A stretch of DNA of 25,654 bases from Pirellulaceae bacterium (lineage in GTDB: Bacteria > Planctomycetota > Planctomycetia > Pirellulales > Pirellulaceae). Position 1 is the stretch's first letter; every line of letters begins with the position of its first letter. Below, piece by piece: positions 16,408 to 25,500 of the stretch. Under the pieces are notes generated by a model. The model saw only the letters and a list, made by a program, of their open reading frames with translations. It had not been told where the DNA came from and did not search any database. A program made the translations under genes and the position numbers. The stretch covers positions 1 to 25,654 of the forward strand of contig JAKVBZ010000077.1 of assembly GCA_022448645.1 (NCBI GenBank). The letters are read 5' to 3'.

Positions 16408-17688
16408 TTAACGCCAGGTGTAGACCGCCAGGGCGTTGAGCTCGCGGACGAATACCTGACCACCGCAAACCGCTACATGCGCCCAGGTTTCGTCATCGCT
16501 GATTTTGCGGCCGTCAATCTGTCGAAATCCGTCGGGGTCGGCGTAGAACAGCAACAACTCGCCCCTTTGATCGAGAGCCAGAATGCGGTCGCCAATCACG
16601 ACCATACTCTGATACTTCCCGAAGGGCTTGGTCCGCCAGGTCTCCTCGCCTGTCTGCAAATCGACGCACTGAATGCGTTGGTTACGCAGGTGCATGTACA
16701 GATGGTCGCCCACGACAACAGGCGAAGACATGTAAGCCTGAGACTTGTTCGACCACACTTGATCCAATCCTGCACCTTTCGCTGCCGAAGCGTTGCCAGA
16801 GGTAAGTTGCCACAATTGGGATCTTCCCGAGTGCGCACTGGTGAAAACCGTTCCTTGGTAAACGACAGGCGTTAGAATATTCATTCCGCGAAATGCATCG
16901 ATCGGTTGTGACCACAACTCTTTGCCTGAATCAGAGACGATGCCTTTCAGCGCCGAACGAGTTTGCACCAGCGCCACCATTTGTCCCTCCAACGACACGA
17001 AAAACGGTGAACTGAAGGCGCTGCCGAACATCCCTCCACCATCCGTTGCCGCGCGCCAAATCACTTCGCCCGTTCGTTTATCAAGTTTTACAAATCCGCC
17101 TCCTGCTTGCACATAAACCGCATTGCCATGCACGATGGGCGACGATGCGAAACCAAACGACGGCAGCGGCGTTTCGAATTCTTTTTTGAAATCGACACTC
17201 CATCTCTTTTCGCCCGTCGTTGCATCCAATGCGACCAGCTCGTCGCGCATGCCGGCTACGAACAGCGTCTGACCATCACAGGCAGGGGTCGCCCGGATCC
17301 AACTACCATTCGCCGCTGCAAAGAACGGGACGCGCATCGCGCCCGGCCATTCGGTTTCCCAAAGTTTTTGTCCCGTACGACGATCGTAGGCCAAAACAAC
17401 CTCGGTCATCTTCTCCCGAGTTTCGGTGGTGAAGACAGAGTCTCCAACAACAATGGGCCCCGAGTAGCTCGGTCCCAAAGCGATGCGCCAGGAGGAGCGC
17501 AGGTGATCTTGGTCAAGCGAAGCGGGCCAAGCTTCACCCTGAACGTGGCCGTCTCGCGACGGGCCCCGCCATTGAGGCCAATCGTCGCCAACTAGTTCGT
17601 CGGCAGCAGAAGACATCGCGCCCAGGAAAGCAATCAGGAGCATGAGCCACCGTCCACGCACCACCATTCCGGTTTTCAGTTCGTACAT
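16408..17688 (-). CDS. Secreted PQQ-like (quinoprotein-type) beta-propeller protein
   Basis: 426 residues. I start at 17688 because an AAAGG lies seven bases before that ATG on the minus strand; an ATG at 17667 is also possible. A signal peptide follows (WLMLLIAFLGAMSSAADE). The mature protein opens with DWPQWRGPSRDGH, the usual start of Planctomycete PQQ-like propellers, and repeats blades with W-motifs: DRRTGQKLWETEW, DATTGEKRWSVDF, DKRTGEVIWRA, DLQTGEETWRT. The family includes BamB-like scaffolds and quinoprotein-like proteins; no catalytic PQQ site is evident, so a structural or binding role is more likely. It faces the PhyH gene and is divergent from the outer-membrane-protein gene. Confidence 0.9.
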   Translation of the reverse strand: MYELKTGMVVRGRWLMLLIAFLGAMSSAADELVGDDWPQWRGPSRDGHVQGEAWPASLDQDHLRSSWRIALGPSYSGPIVVGDSVFTTETREKMTEVVLAYDRRTGQKLWETEWPGAMRVPFFAAANGSWIRATPACDGQTLFVAGMRDELVALDATTGEKRWSVDFKKEFETPLPSFGFASSPIVHGNAVYVQAGGGFVKLDKRTGEVIWRAATDGGGMFGSAFSSPFFVSLEGQMVALVQTRSALKGIVSDSGKELWSQPIDAFRGMNILTPVVYQGTVFTSAHSGRSQLWQLTSGNASAAKGAGLDQVWSNKSQAYMSSPVVVGDHLYMHLRNQRIQCVDLQTGEETWRTKPFGKYQSMVVIGDRILALDQRGELLLFYADPDGFRQIDGRKISDDETWAHVAVCGGQVFVRELNALAVYTWR

Positions 17689-18245
17689 AAGGATGCCTTT
17701 GGCAAACAGGTGAAAGGATGTAGGCAGAAACCAGCGCACACTTACGGTTACACTCTAATGGATGTTGTTAGAATGACAACCGCAAGACTTCACCGTTTGT
17801 CAGCGGGCTCCGATCCGAAGTGATTGTGCGACGACTCTCCCACCGTCGAAGGCAAAACCGCTTCTCTTTTTCGATGTCGACGACCTCACCTAGTAGGCCT
17901 GTCTACGCCGTGTGAGGCAAAGGAACGCCTGTCGGACTCAAACGCTCCGAAAGAACCCTCATGGCGACCACGCTTGCTAGCTTTCAATCGCCCCATCGAT
18001 CGATGACCCTTGCTGTGCTACCAGCTGCTCTCGAAATCGAGCCAAAGGGAGCGAATTTTAGCAGAAGTCACCTCGGCGCTACTGACATTCAGGGTCATTC
18101 AAGACAGTTGCCAGCTAGACAAGAGCCCCGTATTCGAAGACGCCTAGCCGCATTCATCAAAGCGCCGTAAAGTGCCACGAGAATCACATCAATTAGCAAA
18201 TGTTCGCCCTTGCTCGCGTGGCCCCTCACGTACCAATTTCTACAT
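17689..18245. other. Divergent spacer between the PQQ-propeller gene and the beta-barrel gene
   Basis: 557 bases that should hold the two divergent promoters. I see no coding frame with a good start or composition. It contains a 12-bp perfect palindrome CATCGATCGATG (17994-18005). No -35/-10 pair is convincing by eye, and no intrinsic terminator is seen. Confidence 0.45.
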
Positions 18246-19271
18246 ATGCAATGCCTCCATTTCAAACTTTTGGTTTTCACGTTCGTGAGCATCACCTTGT
18301 GCGTGGTTTTACAACCACCCCAGACCAATGCGGATCAGCCTGCTCGAGCTGCTGCTCCGGTTGCCAGAGACACTCAAACCGTCATCTACGACACCGAATC
18401 GCAGCCGCAAGAACCGGATCGCTTGCCGCCAGTTTCGGACGGCCAAGCTCACCATGGAGAGTTCTCGCGCGAAAAACTAAAGAAGCTGATGCGTCCCAAT
18501 TTCAACTTTGTACCTGAATGGCAAGCCGAAACAAATGACATCGGTTTCGCTTTCTATGACATGGGTGTGAAGCTCCCAACTTATCCAATATTGGGTCCCC
18601 CTCCGCCCTTTATGAACATGGGATTCGCCTTCACTGACATTGAAGCGCCGCTGTCTGCTGGTTTGCCCAATGAACTGTATGAAACGAAATTAGGTCTTGC
18701 TTGGATGAGACGCGTCAATGACCAGTGGATGATGCATCTCATGGCAGGTACGTCTTGTGCGACAGATGGAAAAAACACATCAAGCGACGCCTGGAGATTT
18801 CGCGGAGGAGTGTTTGCACTCTATCGCAAAAATGACAAATGGACTTGGACCTTCGGAGCCATTGCATTGGGACGGAATGATTTGCCAGTCCTACCTGCTG
18901 TGGGCGTTATTCATCAACCGAATCCGGCGATTCGGTTGGACCTCATCATGCCAAGACCGCGCCTATCATTCTTACTTGTGGATCGTGGTCAACGTCAGGA
19001 ATGGGGATACATCGGAGCGGGTCTTCAGGGCGCAACGTGGGGAGTGGAACGGGTGGACGGCAGCGACGATCAACTGACTTACGGAGACTTCCGAGCGGTT
19101 ATCGGATGGGAATCCACGCCGACACCGGAACCCGGCATGCCTTTCACTCGTGGACGAAAGTTCGGGATCGAGATTGGATACGTCTTCTCGCGAGATTTCG
19201 AATGGGAGCAGGATGGCGCAAAGCTTCCGCTTGATGATACGGTCATGTTGAGGGGATCAGTGAGCTTCTAG
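18246..19271 (+). CDS. Probable outer-membrane beta-barrel protein, unassigned family (DUF6268-like?)
   Basis: 341 residues from the ATG at 18246; an in-frame upstream TTG (18210) would add residues before the signal peptide. The leader MQCLHFKLLVFTFVSITLCVV is a Sec signal with likely cleavage near TNADQ. A Pro/Gln/Asp-rich segment follows (to ~80), then alternating aromatic/polar strands ending in a Phe (MLRGSVSF), typical of outer-membrane barrels. Motifs such as IRLDLIMPRPRLSFL and FGIEIGYVFSRDFEW recall the Planctomycete DUF6268-type barrel proteins, an uncertain match from memory. Location is probably the outer membrane. There is no link to carbohydrate uptake beyond its position, and its function is unknown. 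Confidence 0.75.
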   Translation: MQCLHFKLLVFTFVSITLCVVLQPPQTNADQPARAAAPVARDTQTVIYDTESQPQEPDRLPPVSDGQAHHGEFSREKLKKLMRPNFNFVPEWQAETNDIGFAFYDMGVKLPTYPILGPPPPFMNMGFAFTDIEAPLSAGLPNELYETKLGLAWMRRVNDQWMMHLMAGTSCATDGKNTSSDAWRFRGGVFALYRKNDKWTWTFGAIALGRNDLPVLPAVGVIHQPNPAIRLDLIMPRPRLSFLLVDRGQRQEWGYIGAGLQGATWGVERVDGSDDQLTYGDFRAVIGWESTPTPEPGMPFTRGRKFGIEIGYVFSRDFEWEQDGAKLPLDDTVMLRGSVSF

Positions 19272-19372
19272 TCAGTCATTCGCACGAGACAATGGCCGTA
19301 TACGACCGTGCCAGGGCCACAACATTTTCGAAGCGACGTTGAGAGAAACCCGTTCGGAAGGTGACGAAGCGG

Positions 19373-19936
19373 TTAGGCTGAGCCAGGTCCAACTGCTTGT
19401 TCGAAACATGCCCTGATCTTTTCTTGCTCTACAGAAAATCCCAAACAATCAGCGAAAAATCCAGGAAAAAAGTTCCGCAAGCAAATAGCCCACTCTGCAT
19501 GAACCAATTCGGTTTTATCCGGTCCGGCAGTAAACTGCGATCCACGTAGAGTGTATGAAACGCGATGACCCTCGACCGGTACATTACGAATAAATTCGAG
19601 AGAAATCATGCAAGGCAGCGCCATACCCACGAAACAACAAAGCATCCACACAATCACCTGGTCCCGCAGGATGTAACGCATCCAACCACGCCACCGCCGG
19701 AGATTGTTTTCATCAACGGGAAACACCTTGCCGACGTGCGAAAGCGTTACCGTGCTGCCTCCAACCGCACTGGGAATGGCGCCTACAAGTTTCCCCATCC
19801 CCCAAGCATTATCACGAGCATAGTTTGATAACAGTGTGTTGGTGGTGCCACCGATTCCCGCAATTGCGGCAAAAGCGGCCAGCATCGCCCAATCGAGATC
19901 TGGCGAGCGTCCCGGCAGTTGGTGCCCCAGCTGTCA
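19373..19936 (-). pseudogene. Decayed fragment of an Nramp-like divalent-metal transporter
   Basis: About 185 codons on the minus strand follow an in-frame TGA (19934-19936); the first ATG is at 19885. Residues from PGRSPDLDWAMLAAFAAIAG through NTLLSNYARDNAWGMG, GAIPSAVGG, LSHVGKVFPVDENNLRRWRG and WMLCCFVGMALPCMISLEFI match my memory of the middle of Nramp-like transporters common in Planctomycetota, including two hydrophobic helices. Homology appears to stop near 19590; the rest of the frame has no transporter character. The N-terminal and C-terminal helices of a ~500-residue protein are not found in flanking frames. I read it as a relic left by deletion on both sides. The family call is moderate. 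Confidence 0.6.
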
Positions 19937-20231
19937 AAACCATGCGATCGAGTTCGCGCCAACAGGATACCTCGGCCCTCATGGTGGAGTTGTTGAAAAT
20001 CAACCAACCGATTGGAACTTGGTGCTTAGAATTTGTTATAACGCTTTCTGTCTCATGATTACGTATCGTCGTTTAGAGTACATCACAGGCCACGGGCGAC
20101 ATAAGGCGCATCGCACGAACCGGCACGAGAGATGGAATGGTGGCCGTTGGAAATACTTTGCGAGGGAGTAAACCGACCGCCGTTGGCACAACGGCGTTGG
20201 TCTTCGCCAGTCGGGATTGGATGTGAGACTG
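19937..20231. other. Spacer between the Nramp remnant and the P450 gene
   Basis: About 295 bases with no convincing gene. The right side should carry the P450 promoter and leader. It holds an 8-bp-arm inverted repeat listed separately. Minus-strand short frames here may be further relic of the Nramp-like gene in a shifted frame, but I cannot show it. Confidence 0.4.
20178..20196 (+). promoter_or_regulatory. Strong hairpin in the presumed P450 leader
   Basis: CGCCGTTG-GCA-CAACGGCG forms a perfect 8-bp, GC-rich stem with a 3-base loop, 35 bases before the P450 ATG. No T-run follows on either strand, so it is not a classical intrinsic terminator. It may be a leader structure or operator. About two such repeats might be expected by chance in 25 kb. 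Confidence 0.3.
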
Positions 20232-21458
20232 ATGCCAAACTCAAATGCACTTGACTTCGACTCGACATTGCTCAGTCCCGAGTATTTAGCCAATCCGTAT
20301 CGCTATTACTCCCTGCTTCGGCAAACGAACCCGGTACACTGGAGCGATCGGCTGAACGCTTGGGTCCTGACGCGATACGAAGACGTCCGCCATGCTCTGA
20401 AAGACCCCAGGCTGATATCCAGCAGACGAGTTTCGTCGTACGCGCATAGCCTGCCTCAACAGACTCAGGTCAAAATGCAACCGCTGTTTTACCAATTCGA
20501 AAAGTGGATTGGGAACATGGATCCACCTGATCACACACGTCTGAGGCGCCTTGTGAATGTCGCCTTTACCGCCCGCATGGTGGAAAATCTGCGAGACGAC
20601 ATCTCACAACTTGTCCACGAACTGCTCGATTCGGTGGAAGCTCACTCCCATTTGGACTTTGTTCGCGACTTCGCATACCCTCTTCCAGCCATCGTCATCG
20701 CGCGGATGCTGGGCGTGCCGTCTGAATGCAGCGCGCAGTTCATGAAATGGTCGGATGATCTGACTGCCTATTCGGGCACGGGACAAGCCGATCCGGAAAT
20801 AGCTACAGCCGCCAGCCGTAGCGCCTCGGAGCTGACCAGGCTGTTCAAAGAATTGGCAGACGCGCGTCGCGCCCATCCTCAAAAAGATTTGCTGAGTCGA
20901 TTGGTGGAGGCCGAGGAAGAAGGCGACCGCTTGAACGAACAGGAATTGCTGGGCATGTGTGGCTTTCTGATTGTAGCCGGCCACGAAACCACGATGGCTC
21001 TTTTGGCTAATGGCATGTTGGCGTTGCTGCGCCATCCCGACCAACAACAGCAGCTACGGAACAACCCGCAGCTCATCACCACCGCCGTCGAGGAAATCTT
21101 GCGGTTTGACAGCCCGATCCAACATCAAACACGCAGCGCCGACGAGGATCTTGAGATCGCTGGGACAAAAATCACCAAGGGAGACCGTGTGTTGCCGATA
21201 CTGGGAGCTGCGAACCGGGACCCGGCCAAATTCCGGGAACCAGACCAGCTCGACTTGGCTCGTGAACCCAATCCGCATCTCGCCTTTGGTTGGGGCCCAC
21301 ATTTCTGCCTGGGGGCTCCTCTAGCACGACTGGAAGCACAGATCGCCGTTCCCGCTATTCTCGAACGATGGCCAAGCATCCAACTGGCCAATCACGAACC
21401 GAAATTCAGACACCATACGTCGCAACGCAATCCCATTCGATTGGAATTGAAAATCTAA
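20232..21458 (+). CDS. Cytochrome P450 (bacterial class I type)
   Basis: 408 residues from ATG 20232; an in-frame TTG at 20217 is an alternative and no strong Shine-Dalgarno decides it. It has no signal peptide or membrane anchor, so it is a soluble cytoplasmic monooxygenase of the CYP107-like kind. Key motifs are in order: I-helix AGHETT (249-254), oxygen-activating; K-helix EILR (E288, R291); and the heme loop FGWGPHFCLG, with C359 as thiolate ligand. MDPPDHTRLRRLVNVAF is the usual C-helix region. Such enzymes need ferredoxin and ferredoxin reductase, and neither gene is visible here. The substrate is unknown. Its stop is two bases before the next small frame, suggesting a shared transcript with the small frames and DUF1643. 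Confidence 0.95.
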   Translation: MPNSNALDFDSTLLSPEYLANPYRYYSLLRQTNPVHWSDRLNAWVLTRYEDVRHALKDPRLISSRRVSSYAHSLPQQTQVKMQPLFYQFEKWIGNMDPPDHTRLRRLVNVAFTARMVENLRDDISQLVHELLDSVEAHSHLDFVRDFAYPLPAIVIARMLGVPSECSAQFMKWSDDLTAYSGTGQADPEIATAASRSASELTRLFKELADARRAHPQKDLLSRLVEAEEEGDRLNEQELLGMCGFLIVAGHETTMALLANGMLALLRHPDQQQQLRNNPQLITTAVEEILRFDSPIQHQTRSADEDLEIAGTKITKGDRVLPILGAANRDPAKFREPDQLDLAREPNPHLAFGWGPHFCLGAPLARLEAQIAVPAILERWPSIQLANHEPKFRHHTSQRNPIRLELKI

Positions 21459-21460
21459 AC

Positions 21461-21646
21461 ATGCTTCTTCAACACTCGCTGCGGAACCTGGAAGTTCTCA
21501 GGGATTTCAGCGTGCATTCCGACGCCATTCACCAACTCGAAACCATTCGTGAAGCTTGGGGTTTGGAAGCCTTCTTCGAAGCTCATGTGTCATTCTATCG
21601 GCAATGGACTGTAGCCGATAAAATTATTCGACGAGGACCGCTATGA
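21461..21646 (+). CDS. Possible small protein between P450 and DUF1643 genes
   Basis: A 61-residue frame starting two bases after the P450 stop and ending in an ATGA overlap with the next small frame, an arrangement typical of translational coupling. The peptide is mostly helical-looking and mixed in charge (HSLRNLEVLRDFSVHSD, AWGLEAFFEAHVSFYRQW). I recognise no family. No separate Shine-Dalgarno is seen. Removing one A from the run at 21620-21623 would shift this frame into the DUF1643 frame, reading on as DKLFDEDRYDQEP, so it may instead be the start of a longer, frameshifted protein. Confidence 0.35.
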   Translation: MLLQHSLRNLEVLRDFSVHSDAIHQLETIREAWGLEAFFEAHVSFYRQWTVADKIIRRGPL

Positions 21647-21753
21647 CCAAGAACCAAGGTCCACGAAAAACGTCGAAGAAGCTGTCGTAGCTGCCAAAGA
21701 AGATGCAGAAACAAAAGGTGCAGGCCAAGAAGCTGACCGGAAAGAAAAAGTGA
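21643..21753 (+). pseudogene. Lys-rich small reading frame interrupted by TAG
   Basis: From ATG 21643 the frame reads 15 residues (MTKNQGPRKTSKKLS), then TAG (21688-21690), then continues in the same frame for 20 residues (LPKKMQKQKVQAKKLTGKKK) to TGA at 21751-21753. Both halves share the same strong Lys bias and G/C-ending codons, so they look like one basic peptide of ~36 residues broken by a nonsense change. The start overlaps the previous stop as ATGA, and the end overlaps a GTG of the DUF1643 gene. It may be a nucleic-acid-binding basic peptide, a decayed gene, or a sequencing error. A competing acidic reading exists in the DUF1643 frame with poorer third-position GC. Confidence 0.3.
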
Positions 21754-21755
21754 CC

Positions 21756-22451
21756 ATGAAGCCGTTTATTCCAGCCAGTGAATTGAAGCAGAAATACGGG
21801 GTGTTCGGCCACTTCTACTCGGTCGAACTGGCCTCCAAGGAAGTCGTCGAATGCCGAAGCGTTCTAGAGATTGCGAACAAGGAACGCGTCCCAAAGAAAC
21901 ACACCGAGTTGTCGGTGCTTCGTCCCGATGCGGTGTTCATCATGATGAACCCCGGTTCTTCGAGACCGTTGGTCGAGGTAAACAACCGGATTCGCGCGAG
22001 GGCGATTCGCAAATTGCGGATTTCGCTGGTTCCGACCAAACCTGATACGACACAATACCAAGTGATGCGATTGATGCACTTCTTGGAATGGCAGCACGTC
22101 CGAGTGCTGAATCTGTCCGACATCCGAAGTCCCAAAAGTGCAGAGTTCATCAAGTCGTTTCAGCGATTGGAAGATGAAGAGAACTTCAACTCCCATTCCG
22201 TTTTCTCAGACACCCGAAAGGATGAGTTGTCTCTCAAACTTTCCATGGGCAAGAGAACACGGCTTGTACTGGCCTGGGGTATCAGTGACAAACTAAGTCC
22301 GCTAATTGAACGCTGTGTATCGAAATTGCCAAAGAAGAAGACAGTTTGCGGCCTTTTAGAGCCGGGATCGGCCAACAAATACCGCCATCCACTGCCATCG
22401 CTCCAAAGGGACCAGCGGCGCTGGATAGATCAAATCATTCAGCAGTTTTAA
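21756..22451 (+). CDS. DUF1643 family protein
   Basis: 231 residues from ATG 21756; a GTG at 21750 is an in-frame alternative, with GGAAAG at 21739-21744 closer to the GTG. The central MMNPGSS after a hydrophobic strand (RPDAVFI), the later PDTTQYQVMRLM and the strand VRVLNLSDIRSPKS match the DUF1643 signature, in which a conserved NPS/NPG loop and an Asp-Thr segment recur. A further strand, LVLAWGIS, and a C-terminal GSANKYRHPLP are typical too. Members are small cytoplasmic proteins of unknown activity, often found with mobile or variable genes. It ends 58 bases before the convergent glycosidase-like gene. Confidence 0.82.
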   Translation: MKPFIPASELKQKYGVFGHFYSVELASKEVVECRSVLEIANKERVPKKHTELSVLRPDAVFIMMNPGSSRPLVEVNNRIRARAIRKLRISLVPTKPDTTQYQVMRLMHFLEWQHVRVLNLSDIRSPKSAEFIKSFQRLEDEENFNSHSVFSDTRKDELSLKLSMGKRTRLVLAWGISDKLSPLIERCVSKLPKKKTVCGLLEPGSANKYRHPLPSLQRDQRRWIDQIIQQF

Positions 22452-22509
22452 CAAGGCGTGATCGACGTGTGCGTATTCAGTTCCTGTATCGAATTGGACT
22501 CCAGTCAAT

Positions 22510-25500
22510 TTACCGGACCGGGTGTTTTCCAGTCTCCTCGTACAGACGAGTCGACTTGCCGGAGATCTCCAAGACATCAAAGGCTAGTGAGTCACCGGCC
22601 CAAGTCCAGAGGGAAACTGGTTCCGCTTCTTGAGGAGCCACAACCGACACGTTTACTGCCAGAGGCTGTCCGGCGTATAAAGCGTTCAGTACACCTCCGT
22701 CAAGTGTGAGGATCAACTCTTCAGCCATGCCGGGTCGAAACTCGGGATGGTACACTCGACCAATGTTCCAGGCGTCGAGACCCTTTAGAGAGAATCGTAT
22801 CCCGTCATAGATGACTCGCGCCTCTCCCAGCCGCACTCCAAATCGACCCGATGGCTGCACCAACAGACGAACCGTGTGTACCGTTCCCCGAGGAGCTTTA
22901 AGACGCGCTTCGGCAGCATCGTGATGGACCATACTCTGGATTTTTGCACCAGTCCTTCCCTTTCCAACGTCCACGTCATGCTCGAAGGTAACATCGGACG
23001 ATTCCGCGTTGAAGATCCACTGATCGCGGACGTACCGGTCGACAGGCTTCGTCATTCGCGCGGTGGACACTTTCTTCTGTTCTGGTGCTGGTGAGTCTTC
23101 CCTTACACCAGGCTCGATGCGAAGGGCAACAAAACGATGCCGGGGGATCCGTAACGAGACGTGTCCCTGATCGATGGAAACATGCTGGCCCGAATCCACA
23201 TCGACTGCAGATGTCAGCAACTCATCTGGAAAAAGTCCTTGGACGCTGAGGGCTACCTTCTGAGTATCCCAGGTCAAGTTGCTCACGATCAACATCGCAG
23301 CTTCGGGCTTTACGTAGTAGGAGTAGAGCACCTTACCCCGTTTGAGTTTGACATGTGGCTGGGGACGCCAGTACGGGTGATACGACGTGTGCTCGTCCTG
23401 GAAATCGCCGTAAACCAAGGCCTCCAGCTCGTCACATCCGGAGACTTCTGCGTCATGCAAAGCGGCATAAGTCATCATGTGCCGAGGACGAATCATGTTG
23501 GCGAGCACATCCAGCCGGAATCCCCAGGGTCTCCCGCTATAACACACGGCCGCCGAGTGCAAAGGCAGCCGATACCCACGGCAATATCGCACGTCGGAGA
23601 GTTGTTCTCCCTCGTAGAAAGAATCACACAACGACAGAGTCTCAATTTGAAGCCCGCCACCGTTGTGGGCTACAAGCATAGCCTTCCCTTTGGCATCGAA
23701 GATGCCACGGATGCGTTTCACAAAGTTGCGTGTTCCCACGAGTGACGTAACCTGCGACTTCTCCCAAGTGAGTTCTTCCACAGAGCATGAACCATGAGCG
23801 AGGCTATCGCAGCTCCACGCCAGAGAGGTCCCGTCCATGTAAACACCGTCGACGTCACCCTCGTTGGCGAGCCTGGCCATACCGTCCAGTAGCAGATCAC
23901 CATAGGGCCCGCGAGTGCAGCACACCCAGCAGGGAATGCCCATGCCTGGGTTGTACTCGCGCTTGTACCACATGTTTCCCGGCGGGATAATTAGTTCGGA
24001 ACGGTGGCTGGCAAAACCGGGCGAGTTTTCTGCCAGCATCATGTTGAAGTACAGGAGAAAGGGACGGCCCTTCATATGGGCTGCGCTGGCGCGGGTTTTC
24101 ACCTCAGGTAGCTTCTTCAGATCGGGGTACCCTTGATAATCAGACCAGTTTTCGAACCAGCCGCCCATGCTGGTATGAAAGTAGCCGTCTTTGCGCAGCA
24201 AAGGCTCTTTCGTAGGCGTCGGTGTGAGGAAAAACCGGAAGATGTGGTCTTTACACGTGACTTGGCCAGGCCCGTCGATAAAGTTCACACGGAGCCAAGT
24301 CTGATTCTCCTCTTCGATGACCTCCAGCTGTGTCCTACGGTTGGTAGAGAGAAAAGGGTCGACGTCGAAGTTAAAAGCCAACCCACCATCTTGTCCTCCT
24401 ACCCAGAAGGGATCCGCTTTACCTTCCCAGCCCACTCCGGTCAAACCCTGTGTGGACTGCACATGAGTGCGGTGTACGAACTTAGCGTGCATCTTACGCA
24501 AGGGAAACTGCACGCTCAGGCCGTCAATCTGATCGGGAGGCAGATGACGTACACGAAGTTTGTAGATCGTAAATCCGTCGAAGTCCACATCGGCGCGAAC
24601 TTCTATGGATCCTCCATCAAATCCCAGGCTGCTATCGATCCGTACTGTGTTTCCCTGTTGAGACAACTTCTGGCTCGCAGGCTCCAATCGGACTTTCTGT
24701 CCCGACTTCTGTAGCACGACTTCGCCCTGACCAGCAAGTAGCTCCCCCCAACTGCCCGTGAATGATTTGAGAAGACCATGGGACCCGAAGCCAAGCTGGC
24801 CGTGCTGAAGTTGGACGTAACGCTCGGCAACGACCGGCCTGGTCCACGGCTTGGGAACTCGGTCCGTGAGGTACTCTTGAGCGACTTTGGTGCCTAGCCA
24901 TGCCGGCCGGTCAGCTGGTTCGAGTGCACACACTTCTTGGTGAAGTACATCGCCATCGGGTGCCGTGATCACAAGTTCGGCCTCGGTGGGAAGTTCCGCT
25001 GTAGTTGGTACTTTGAGAACCACGCGTGTACGGCCGTCGGCCGACATGGTGGCCTGCGCCCGAGTACCGTCATTCATTCGCAGGCTGGCTATTGCCCCCT
25101 GAATGCGTTGGGGACCTGTGACATCAGCGGCGATCCGACGTGCCAGGGGATACCAGTTGAGCTTCGCCGACAAAGCCAGCTCGGTCTCGGTCTGGTCGGA
25201 CTCCTCGGGAGGCAACTGGATGGTGCGTTCCGACTCGCGTCCCTCCTGAAGCATGTACAGCTTTCCAAATGGCATCGGTAGATAGCCTCCGAATTTGGGC
25301 AGATGCCAGCCTGCCAAGTCCGGAGGACGAGAGCGGATCAAGTTCGCATAGAATGGCTCTTGGGTAGGGTCGTCAATACCTACGGAAGCAAAGGGAATTC
25401 GCATCTCCACTGTCCACGCTTCCTCAAGTTGGCCAACAGAAGCCTTGAAGAGTGGCCGCCTGAGTACTCCCTCGTTGTAAGTGCGCGAGGTGGAACCAAC

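Noticed and set aside
17994..18005. CATCGATCGATG palindrome as an operator
   Set aside because: A perfect 12-bp palindrome made of repeated ATCGAT is expected by chance at about this frequency in 25 kb, and nothing around it adds support.
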